From: Sclerurus mexicanus
Lineage: Eukaryota > Chordata > Aves > Passeriformes > Furnariidae
Direction: 5' to 3'
NCBI GenBank assembly: GCA_013396755.1
Contig: VWZF01003276.1
Location: 730,254-794,253, forward strand
Length of the DNA stretch: 64,000 nucleotides
Shown: positions 9,594-19,223 of the stretch, in pieces
Layout of the letters: the number at the start of each line of letters is the position of its first letter
Numbering within the stretch: position 1 is the first letter of the stretch
Program-made: the position numbers and the translations under genes
The notes under the pieces: model-generated
The model's database searches: none
What the model saw: the letters and a program-made list of their open reading frames with translations, nothing else
Told to the model about the DNA's origin: nothing

Positions 9594-9620
9594 GGTCCCG
9601 GTCCCGGTCCCGGTCCCGGG
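9592..9620. repeat. GTCCCG hexamer repeat, G-quadruplex-prone
   Basis: About four copies of GGTCCC/GTCCCG run in tandem and end in CCCGGGG. On the minus strand this gives at least four GGG runs spaced by ACC, a textbook G-quadruplex pattern. It falls in the likely TMTC3 exon 1 or its start region. The first copy of block B has the same array at about 7504-7532. Confidence 0.8.
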
Positions 9621-11255
9621 GAGCGGCGCCGGAGGGTCCCGCGGCCTCAGGTAGGGCCGACAGGGGCGCGCTGGGGGGGCGGGACAGCAGGCTCGGTGCA
9701 GCTGCTGCCCGCGGGAGTTTCGCTCCTGTACCCGCTGTCCGTGCCTGCCGGGCCGCATCGTTGCACCCTCGGCGCCTGCCGGGCTGCGGTGCGGCTTCGG
9801 CCCCTTGAGCCGGGCGCGGGCCCTCGCCCTGGCTCGGCCCCTCCGCCTCCCAGCCCGGGCTTACGTTGCCCGTCTCGCCCCAGGGCCGCGGGCAGCACCC
9901 TGATTCCTGCCCGGCCGGCTGCTGGGTGCCCGGGTACGCGTGTGCCTCGTGTGTACGTCCGGAATAGCGGGGCCCCCGAGCTGTTCTGCTGAGAGGGGCA
10001 GTGCACAGGAAAGTGCACATCCATAAACTGCTCGGAGCCGTGGCGCACTGGCGGCCAGCAACACAGTCCGAGCTTTGGTAATGGTCTGATAGCCCCAAAA
10101 GTTTGAGATCCTGTGTTTTAGTTAAATGGCTATGTAAACATCTTTTCAAATTAAAAAGGAAAGCCAGCAACCATTCGAGGTGTGTACTTGTTCATTCAAC
10201 AGCTGTGGAGAGCTGAAGAGAGTTTGTTGGTTTGTTTTGTTTTTTATTAATGGAAGGAGAAAGCTGGTAACATTATTGTCTTTGTACTTTTGCCCTTTTT
10301 CTGGATTACTCGTTGTTTTAATTTTCTTTGCTATCTCTTCATGAGTGTTGATACTTAATGAAGGCTGACAAGATACAAAATGCTTGGCACTCCTTATAGT
10401 TATGCAACTTGTTCCAGCCGCATCATAACTCTTAATCTTTGATTCAAAGTGAAGACTTCTATAATTCATTTAGAGTTGGTTATTTATAGTTTCATATTGG
10501 GTAGCAAAAGCAAACTCTGTAGTTAGGGAAGGGAAAGAGACTGGATTATATTTCATGAATAGGTAACATTACAAAAAGTAAAATTTTTTATGGTTAAGTG
10601 TAAAACAATGATTTCTTAGGAGCAAGGGCTTTTATAGGTGGAACAAGTGACACACAGAGAAAAATGGTGCTTTGCTACGAAATCCTCCTGTGATAGAGGA
10701 AACAATCCATTGATGTTAGGATGTTTCTGTATGGGAACTTGTTTTTATCCTCTTCATCAGAGACTGTTAAGGCCAGTATAGCTGTTTAGTGTACTCTGTT
10801 TAATGTGCTTCAGTGTTTTTTAGTGTTCTGTTACAGAATCAACAGAAAACATACCATTACATAAATTGGTAGTATCACCACATCTAGGTTTTAACTGCAT
10901 CTAGTAAAGGATATTGGTGCAGAAGTAAAAGGGTTTGGGGTTTAAGTTGAGCATGGAAACTCCAAAAGTGAAAAAAGAGTGAAAAGAATGGAAGTGTTAA
11001 CCCCACATAAAATGAGAAAATGTTTAAATGATTCATCACAATCTCAGTTTCCACCAATGTGTTTCTAAATATCTCAGTCATTTTTAATTTGTTAATTTCT
11101 AAGAATCCACAAACCTTGCATGATCCCCACAGTGACACTTTACTAGAAAGCAGTAAAAGTGTTTGGATTTGGTTTTGTAATGGCGTGCTTGCATAGGCTT
11201 GCCCTTGAAGCCGAAAAGGCCCTGACTAAATTAGAAATACATCACAGTGGCCAGA

Positions 11256-11308
11256 GTCTCTCTCTCTTTTTCTGCCTCTTCAACTCTTTCTCTCTCTCTG
11301 TCTCTCCC
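11256..11308 (+). repeat. CT-rich microsatellite
   Basis: Imperfect (CT)n with TCTT and TGCC interruptions, running up to CTCTCCC. It is intronic to TMTC3. Confidence 0.8.
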
Positions 11309-14300
11309 ATGGCTTTCCCAAAGAAAGAGAAAGCATACGGCCATGTTTTGTATTATTTATCCTTACATCTTTCCAAGTAGTGCTTGTCTTCTAGATCAGA
11401 TTCAAACCCAATCATTTAAATCTCAGCTGTGCATCTAAGTTGTTTCATACTTTAGTTGTATGTTAGAGTGACATTTTTAAGAGAAGATAAATTTAATGGT
11501 TGTGTTGGAAAGGGACAACAGAAACAAGATTATGATTTCTGTCATTAAGCCCTTTTATCAAATCAGCAGAAAGGATGTTTAGTTCAGCAAAAAATAAAAA
11601 AGCATAAAGGTTAGCAAGTAGGCAAGACAAATTAGGATATTAGCAGAGCCTTAGAAGCTGAATTAAAATGCCGTTTTTAAGTGACTGCACTACTGGTTTG
11701 TATATATCTTTGCTGATATTCATCAGTTCAGCCACCAGCTTTTAGATGACCTTGTTGCTCACTTGTTTAAAAATAAAAATAAAGCTAGGAGTGGTTTTAA
11801 CAGTTCTTTGTTTTCTTCCACCTTTGATGGCTTTTTGTGTGTTGTAAATATGTTTTAAACAGTTCAGGGCCTTCAGTGGTTATCAAAGTTTATGTCTCTA
11901 TAGAGAATAAATTTCCAGAAATGCCTGACTACTTTTTTAGCAAATAGACATATACATGTTGTTATTAATTACCTTAAGTGTGTGAAACATACCATTACTC
12001 TGTAGAAGAAAAAATTTAAATGTATGTTTTAAGTTTCTAAAGTTAGATAGTAAGATGTGTCTAATTGACTCAAATATATTTGCTTCTGCGAGGATCTGTT
12101 AATAGGAAGTGGCAGATAGCATGGTTATTAGCTGATAGCTAATTATGGAGTGCTAAATAGCTGTTCCATGTTTAGGGATTGCAACTCTATTCCTGACAAA
12201 ATACACACTTCCTTATTTTTCTAATTGATATGAGCAGAAAATGTCTTCCATGCTCCCAAATTTCTCAGCTGAGGATACTTTTAGAACATCATTATGCATT
12301 TTTTTATTTGTGACAGTTTTTCTGTGCACACTGCTGTGTCTTGCAGCATGTGGTGCTAAAGCGTCTGTAGTGTCATGAATTTAGTAGTGATTATAGAGAA
12401 ATATTTTGTTTTCTTACCTTTCTAAAAATGCTTTGGCTTTTGGTTGTTTGTTTTTTTGTTGGTGTATATTTTCGGCTTTGAGGGGTTATCTTACGTTGTT
12501 TCATTCTTGAAGGAGAAGACTGGATGAACTGTTAGAGGGATCTCAAAAAGTTGGAAGAGGAAAACAAGTCAAACTGCCTTAAGAGTTCTGGTTCTCTTCT
12601 CTCCTTTCCTCTTAATCTCTCTATACAAACATGAGAACAGTGAAGTATGCAGATTTCTGTGCAAAACAGCTTGAGAAATTTAGACTAATAATCATGTGTT
12701 TTGCACAGGTATTTTTTCCACGGTTGGCTCTCATGAGTGTGCAGTTTCTGAATCTCGAGGCTTACCTTGCTGTTTAGTGTTTTCAGCTGTATATTCCTCA
12801 TGGTATGGTCAGATATTTTAAATTAAAACATCCAGCAGGTTTTTGTAATAAAGTATGTGTTTGTCGTGATTTCATCCGGTCAAGTGGTGGCTCTGTGGCT
12901 GTGTACCAGACCATGAACTGGCAGACATACAGCCCATGGTGTGGTTAAGGTATCTGAAGGGTGGTCTTAGAAGCTGTGAAAGTAGCAGGTAGGTGAGATG
13001 AAAAAATTACTTGAGGGTTTGTCAGTCTGTTTACATGTATAGGAGCAGACAGTCATGCAGTTCTCCCTCACAGCAAGTCTGTGTTTACAAAGAAGTTGTT
13101 AGGCAATGTTTTACAGGTGTTTAACAATACATGCATCACTAGGAGTGGCGAAGTACTGGCACTTGCAAGACCATACTTGGCTTCATCAACATGGCTATTG
13201 AGTAAAAGGGAATATATCCACTCACTTGAGGAGCCCAGTCATAGCAAGGCTTCAGCAGCCTCTTGCACATCTGTGATTTATGAGGCTCTCAGTCTTGTGT
13301 ACTCCTTACATGGATTCTTACTTTTCAACATCATACTGATAACACATTAGTTGGCCTGAGAAGAGTTTTGGTTGCCAAGTAGCAATTGCTGTTTTCCACT
13401 TGAGATTAATGGTAGGCATACTTTAGCCTGGCTTACCAAGTACAGATGAGCTTTTATAAGCCTCCCTCTGCTTTAGTTTTGCATTCTCAACATGTTGATA
13501 ATTATTGCAGGTTTGAAGCTTGGGAGTGTGGTGGTGGATCCAGCTATAGTAGCAGATAGGAAGTAGTACCGATGCTGAGACTTCCTCAAAGTCTGTGTTG
13601 TTATGCTAACATAAAGGACTGTAAAAATATATTTTCTGTATTTCTACTTTAATTCAGCAAGAATATTAAAGTACCCTCTAATCAGACTAGGTGAAAAAAA
13701 GTAATTTTCCCAACTCTTATGTATCTTCACAGTATATTTCAGGAAAATAGGACCTTAGAATGCCAGAGTGCAAGTCAGAAATGGTCAAGTACCTGTGCTA
13801 CAGTTTTGTGCAATCTACAGGTTGTGTGTGGCTTTAAATTTTCCATTTTTCTCTTTGTGCTTGCGCTGGAAGCAGATTGCTCAAATATGGGGTCTCTTCC
13901 AGATTTCCATTATGCCTCTCTCTTTTCAAGATGTAGTGTTTTTGCACACAACAAAAATTTTAGAGGGACATGGTGTGATAATTTCGAAGTTACCAAGTTT
14001 GACATAGTTCAAGCAGTATGTCGTGTGGCTTACTGCTTCAACCAGAGCAATGCATTTTGTTGCATATATTCATTCCTTACAGTAAATGTAGTATGTTGTT
14101 AAGAATTGTCTCAAGTGTCTTTGGCTCAAATATTTGTCTTGAAAGACTGATGTAAAGCCATATATTTCCATGTAGTTGCAATCATATCTGCGATTGAAAT
14201 GCATGGAAAGGAGAAGGTGAATTACAAATAAAAAAATTTTGATGTAAAATGTTAATTTTTTTCGGATTTCTCTAAATGGTTTCCCTGATCGTCAGCTAGC

Positions 14301-15189
14301 CACTTAAACGTGACTTTGCATTTAGCTAAAATCTGAATTTTTTTATGCCTAAGAGTTCCCTTTCATTCAAATGAAAACAGTATTTTCTCTACAGTTGGCA
14401 TGTAGGTAAATGTAGTTCTGTCAGGAAAACAACATGGTCAGTAGTGGTGTAAAATTAGAACTACTAGAGATTCAGAGCAAAAAGAAAGGCTTATAAAAAC
14501 ATCTGGCCTAGGATTAAGGATAAGTAAAGCAGCTGTCTTGACATACGATGTGGAGGGTGGGGGGAGAAGAAAAGTGAAACTGCAAAAAGTAGTCGAAGGA
14601 GCTAATAATTAAAGTTGGTTAAGCTTTTCCTTTTAATAGGAAGCAATACTTACGAATATACTTAGGAATACTTAGGAATCAGTCTTGGTTTTTTGCTAGT
14701 TGGGTAGCAGTGGCTGTTTCTGAAATAGTCCTGTTAGAGAATTACCACAATTTCTGTTTGATACATAAGGCAGTAACTTCAAGGGCTTGATAAGTCAACC
14801 AATACAGTAAATTCACGTTAATAACTCAAGTCATCTTACAATGCTTTTCCTTAAAGGGTGATTTTAAATAAATAGTTCTGTGTGGCAATATTATCTTGTC
14901 ACAATATTTAAAAAAAAAAAATATAAGCTTGTATGTTGGAAAATCGCGAAATGTTCATTGTAGGTCCTTTTCAGATGTTGCTGCATTTCAGGAGAATTAG
15001 TGAACTTCAAGAAGTAGAAAGTGCACTGTTGGGAAGCTGCTGGAAAGAGGGGATTTCAAACTGTTTCTAGCAGGGTGAGAAACATCAGTTTCTTGTCCAT
15101 CTCGTTTGAAATGGGGGAATCTAAAAAAACTTTTGAGTTGAAGTTCAAAAGTGGACTGTCTTTTCATATATGCCTGCAGTATGCTTTGT

Positions 15190-15280
15190 TTCCTTTTGGG
15201 TTTTGTTTGTTTGGTTTTTGTTTGTTTTTTTTGTTTGTTGGTTTGGTTTGGTTTTGGGTTTTTTGGGTTTTTTTTGGTAA
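15190..15280 (+). repeat. T/G-rich low-complexity tract
   Basis: About 90 bp of TTTG, TTTGG and TTTTGGG units. Several GG and GGG runs give moderate G-quadruplex potential on the plus strand. It is not a telomeric repeat, since the unit is irregular. It lies 70 bp before a CR1 3' end. Confidence 0.75.
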
Positions 15281-15349
15281 GACTTCTCTGGCTGCCAACA
15301 AGTTTGTAAATATGTTCAGGTGTAATCTTGGCTTAGAGTTTTAAAGTAC

Positions 15350-15433
15350 TCTGTTTGAGCCCATGGCACGGAGGTTGGAAGATGATGGTCTTTAAGATCA
15401 CTTCCAACCCAAACCAGTGTATGATTCTATGAA
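15350..15433 (+). mobile_element. CR1 LINE 3' end fragment
   Basis: The segment holds GATGGTCTTTAAGATCACTT, then CCAACCCAAACCAGTGTATG and ATTCTATGA, which is the 3' terminus typical of avian CR1. It is strongly 5'-truncated, plus orientation, in TMTC3 intron 1. Confidence 0.85.
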
Positions 15434-15466
15434 AAAGATATAGCGACATCCTTTAACGTTTCTTTT

Positions 15467-15479
15467 GGGGGGGGGGGGG
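15467..15479 (+). repeat. G13 homopolymer
   Basis: Thirteen Gs in a row are followed by T5, G4 and T6. The run lies 34 bp after a CR1 3' end and is a likely polymorphic, error-prone site. Confidence 0.9.
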
Positions 15480-15817
15480 TTTTTGGGGTTTTTTGTTGCA
15501 AAGGTGGTGGCAGCTTTGAAAAAAGGCTTTCTTGGTTGAAGTGACACCAATAGCCAGGTCCAAGTACTACAAAAGTAAATAAAGCCCTTCACTGCCATTA
15601 TGGGAGTAACACCAAATGGATTGGTCTGATGCCTCTTAAATGATCTGTGTCCTGTTTTTCAGTTTAACTGCACCAGCATCTTGTTTCCCCTGTATTCCTT
15701 CCCTTACCCCGCTGTTCCTTTGCCCCTGGTTGTGATAGGTGATTTACATGCTCTTGGGTCCAGGCTGCAAGCCACAACCAAGACTGCCTATCTAGATGAG
15801 ATCTCTGTGGTCTCTTT

Positions 15818-15950
15818 TTACAGTTCAAGAAGGGTTTGAGCAATGCTCTCAGACAAGTGGTGTGATTCTTGGGGTTGTCCTGTGCAGGGCCAGGACCTGG
15901 ACTGTGATCCTTATGGGTCACTTTTAAATTCGGATATTCTATGATAAATC
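15818..15950 (+). mobile_element. CR1 LINE 3' end fragment
   Basis: The segment reads TCAAGAAGGGTTTGAGCAAT, then a CR1-typical stretch with TTCTTGGGGTTGTCCTGTGC and AGGGCCAGGACCTGGACTGT, and ends GATATTCTATGAT. This is the CR1 tail type that also ends the SINE at 566-706. Plus orientation; the 5' limit is uncertain. Confidence 0.85.
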
Positions 15951-16553
15951 TGAACATAATTTAAAAAAAAAAAAATCAAAGCAAAGTAAAAAAGTATATC
16001 ACCAGAATTTCAGGGTTTAGGACAATAAAACAGACTATAGCTTCCAAGGAGCTCATCAGCTTTGCTGTGTGAACCTTGATAAACATAACACTGGGGGGTT
16101 TTTATGTTTATGGCTCTGTATTATCTGGCTAGTATTAGCTGCTCTGTGTCCTTACAGGTGTTACCCCTCTATATATAGTTTGGGGGAAAATAGTTTTTGT
16201 TCAGTCATCTTTTTCTCAAAATGAAATCAGTCTTCAACTGTCTGTATCTTTTCAGTATCTTTGGTCCCAAAAGTTGGCAGTGATCTGTGTTGTGTTACCC
16301 AGTGGTCAGAAAGAATGCCTTTGACCTGTAGTTACCTTCTTATTCTTCTAAGGCAGAACAGTATTTTTAAACAACCCAATCCATGGTAATTTCACCTTTT
16401 GGTCAGTTCACCCATATAGTATTTTGTAAATAATCATAAAACTGCTGATTAATAATTTCTAGGGCTTAGGAAGTTTATGCAACATGAGAGAAATTAATGT
16501 AAGCTAAAGTTCATTTGTAGTGTCTTTTTTTGCATCTATTTTTCTTTACACAG

Positions 16554-16664
16554 GACTTTCATGAACAGTCAGTTCACCAGAGCAATTTGCAGAGTTGAGG
16601 GAAAAAATGACATTTTCATGAACTTCTGTGAAGAATACAAATGAGCAAAGTGTGAGCTTCAATG
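16554..16664 (+). other. TMTC3: Probable TMTC3 non-coding exon 2 with uORF
   Basis: A strong acceptor (TTTTTCTTTACACAG, ending at 16553) and a consensus donor (AATG|GTAAGT, GT at 16665) bound 111 bp upstream of the ATG exon. The exon contains an ATG at 16561 opening a 27-codon frame that stops at 16644. A second ATG occupies its last three bases. The splice signals are seen; inclusion in mRNA is inferred, and it may be alternative. Confidence 0.55.
16561..16644 (+). other. Upstream ORF in the TMTC3 leader (27 codons)
   Basis: The frame starts MNSQFTRAICRVEGKNDIF and ends EEYK before TGA, entirely within the proposed leader exon. The start context is weak (T at -3), so scanning ribosomes could bypass it. 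A role in translational control is only possible if the exon is used. Confidence 0.4.
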
Positions 16665-17156
16665 GTAAGTTTTTTAATTATTATTAATGTCTTTTACCCA
16701 TTGAACACCTATATTTATGAAGTTCTTGAAGTTTCCTGTATGTTCTGAATTTTTGAAATTTGTGTTTTAATTGCTTTTCAAATATTTTGAAAAACACCTT
16801 TAAACCTAGATCCCATCAATAATTAACACACTATTTGCCTCCGATAACTTAGAATTTTGTGTCAATATGTTAAATTACTCAGAATTCTAGAGAACTTAAT
16901 TTTCATAGTTCTTCAGTTTGCAGCATTCACTCAACCTGCACCATGTGTAAGGGCTTTTTAAGGGTGAGACTTTTTAGTGAGAGCATTTCCACTAAACTGT
17001 GTTAACATGAATGAGACTTGAGGAAACCCTTCTATCTTACTGATTTTTAGGTACATAGTGTCATTAACTTCTAAGATACTGTTTGCCTTAATTTGAGTTT
17101 ATCAATTTTAGTTTTTAATCTGTAAAACTGCTCAAGTTTCTGTCCATGTATTTCAG

Positions 17157-17373
17157 CTTTTGTCCGTGAAAACTTTTAGAGAAGATGGCTGATGTAAGGC
17201 TGAAGGAAGCAGCACTAATAGTTGGTGTGGTGGCAGCCTGCTACTGGAACAGTCTCTTTTGTGGCTTTGTTTTTGATGATGTTTCAGCAATTTTGGACAA
17301 TAAAGATTTGCACCCTTCTACTCCATTAAAAAATCTGTTTCAGAATGACTTCTGGGGCACTCCAATGTCTGAG
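17157..17373 (+). CDS. TMTC3: TMTC3 coding exon 1 (residues 1-63)
   Basis: The acceptor is TTTCAG at 17151-17156; 17157-17184 is leader. The ATG at 17185 has A at -3 and G at +4. The 63 codons start [20 protein letters not shown], the first membrane helix at about residues 9-29. FDD with Asp31 and Asp32 follows at the luminal side; this acidic pair is the typical GT-C catalytic-loop feature. The donor is GAG|GTAAAC. Confidence 0.96.
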
Positions 17374-19004
17374 GTAAACTGTGAAACACTTTGAGGCTTT
17401 TAGGAAATGAAAAAAAAACTTTACGGAGAGATTTTATCCTTCTTTCCATAATGTGATTTTAACAGAATATTTTGGATTTGTTGGAGTTTGGTGGTTTTAG
17501 TGTTTTGCACTCTAATATGAGGGACCATGTTGCTTATATTCTTTCCATTTGTTCAGCAAAAGATCTGGTAAGAAAATGAAGTTAGATAGACAGGACACAG
17601 CTGCAAAATGCTGAGTGCTGTATTATTCTAATATTGAAATTGAACAACTCTGACCAATTTCTTTTCTCTTGCAAAAGTTATATGTTGACATAGAGGGGTA
17701 TTTATTTCTAAATGCAGTCTGGAAGGACAGATAACACTTAAACAACAAAGCTTGGACTTAGCCAACAGGTATTGATTGAATCCTTTAAATTTTTTTAAGT
17801 GTGTCTGTGTGAATTTAGAGTTTCTGGTTTGTGGCCCATGCAGAGTGGATATGTTTTATCTGAAAAGCTGCGTTGGCATTGAAATTGTTGATAAGCATCA
17901 TTAAATGACAGTGGCTAAAGGATTTAGATACAGTTTAAAAAATGACCTATGTTGTCATTGCTGAGAAAATAAATAGAATAAAAATTCTGTGACAGTCATA
18001 GGTTTTCTGCCTATCAAGGTACTCCACCTTGTAATATTTTCTTATGTCAATAACATACAGGGTTAGTTCTTTGTGAGACAGTAATTGCTAGCACCACAAG
18101 TAGACTTTGGTACATAATTTTCATATAACCCGTTAAGAAAAGCTTCCAGACTCTTTCAGTTGTCATTTAGTCCTGTTTTCATTGAGGGTTAAATGAGCTC
18201 CCCAAACTCTTCCAGTAAAGTTCCAAGTAGTATTTTTCAACATGTTTTTTCTCCAAAAAAATCCCTAACCACGTGTAGTAGAAAAAAGCCATCTCATTCA
18301 GTGTTGATTTTGCACTTAAAACCAACTGAGTCATCTTAAATTTCCTAAAAGAAGTCAGATTAATTTGATTGTTCATGGCATTTCAAGTGTTTTATTTTGT
18401 GATTTTGTCTGTCTGTTTAGTTTGGTTCAACTTCCATCTATTCTCTTCCACATCCCACCTGCCATTTTTTTCTGAGATTTTTTTGTCCTTTATTTTATGG
18501 ACATAATGATCAAAATAGCAACAGGCTGTAGGTTGACAAATACATTCTGAACGTGAAGGTGGTGTTAAATGTAGTGTCTAAAAGGGTTTTTGGATGGAGT
18601 AACTGGCAACATACAAATATTGACTGGTAGACATATTGCAAATACGTAGATAATGCATTTAATTCAGCACACATTTTTATGTTCTAAAATAGTGATGTAA
18701 AACATGAAATGGCAGAGTAATCAAAATACTTGAATAATACATTAAAACTGTGTGGAAGTGGGAAAAAGACTCAGAATTAATTTCTTCCATTTAACATTTT
18801 AATTTTAAATGAAAATTTAATTGAATTAACTAGATTTTTGTAATTATTTTTTTTTATTACTGATTTTCATATCTTTATTTTGAAGGTAAATGCCTGAGAA
18901 TAGATGGGGACTCCTGTATGCATAGGTTTTTAGAAGAGTATTTTGGAGTGAAAGTTGCTTCGTTAAGTTGGTGGTGACTGATGTATTTATTTGTTTTCTT
19001 TTAG
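17374..19004 (+). other. TMTC3: TMTC3 intron after coding exon 1
   Basis: About 1.6 kb, AT-rich, GT...TTTTAG. No repeat family or hidden exon recognised. Confidence 0.6.
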
Positions 19005-19223
19005 GAGAGGAGTCATAAATCTTATCGTCCCCTTACAGTTCTTACGTTTCGCTTAAACTACTTGTTCAGCGAATTAAATGCAGTTTCTTACCACTTTCTA
19101 AATCTGGTCTTTCATGTGGTGGTTTGTATAGTCTTCCTCAAAGTCTGTAAGCTCTTTCTGGACAACAGGAGCAGTGTAGTTGCATCCTTGCTCTTTGCAG
19201 TGCACCCAATACACACTGAAGCG
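19005..19223 (+). CDS. TMTC3: TMTC3 coding exon 2 (residues 64-136)
   Basis: A 219-bp phase-0 exon opening [20 protein letters not shown], with a second membrane helix ([13 protein letters not shown]) and ending [13 protein letters not shown]. The HPIHTE block is a conserved TMTC signature. The donor is GCG|GTAGGT. Confidence 0.96.

Larger units (their letters stand above)
9530..9650 (+). other. TMTC3: Candidate TMTC3 exon 1 (5' UTR)
   Basis: The plus strand ends in a strong donor, CCTCAG|GTAGGG, with GT at 9651-9652, inside the CpG island and facing TMTC3. No ATG lies in the 121 bp shown. The true start may be within or left of the N gap, so the left edge is set only by the sequence available. 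Confidence 0.55.
8870..10075. promoter_or_regulatory. CpG-island bidirectional promoter of CEP290 and TMTC3
   Basis: GC content and CpG density jump sharply here compared with the AT-rich flanks. A minus-strand donor at 9212-9211 and a plus-strand donor at 9651-9652 point in opposite directions and are about 440 bp apart, so both genes should start between them. GC-box-like motifs are scattered through it, for example GGGGCGGG-type runs near 9674 and CCGCCCC near 9141. I see no TATA or CCAAT box, which suits a broad housekeeping promoter. In human the two genes also start only a few hundred bases apart (established knowledge). Confidence 0.85.
9651..16553 (+). other. TMTC3: TMTC3 first intron
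   Basis: About 6.9 kb, AT-rich beyond the island. It holds a CT-rich microsatellite (11256-11308), two CR1 3' ends, T/G-rich low-complexity runs and a 13-G run. Several 60-127-codon frames occur (for example 13719-14102) but none shows a recognisable protein or splice context. Confidence 0.6.

Noticed and set aside
8893..9992. Long overlapping frames on both strands in the GC-rich island (up to 288 codons)
   Set aside because: High GC gives few stops. The frames run through Ns, have Arg/Pro/Ala-rich random composition, and overlap each other on both strands. This is promoter and UTR sequence.
13719..14102. 127-codon frame in TMTC3 intron 1
   Set aside because: Cys/Phe/Ser-rich low-quality product, no familiar motif, an overlapping second frame, and no splice support.
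15190..15280. Interstitial telomere repeat
   Set aside because: The units are irregular TTTGG/TTTTGGG, not TTAGGG arrays.
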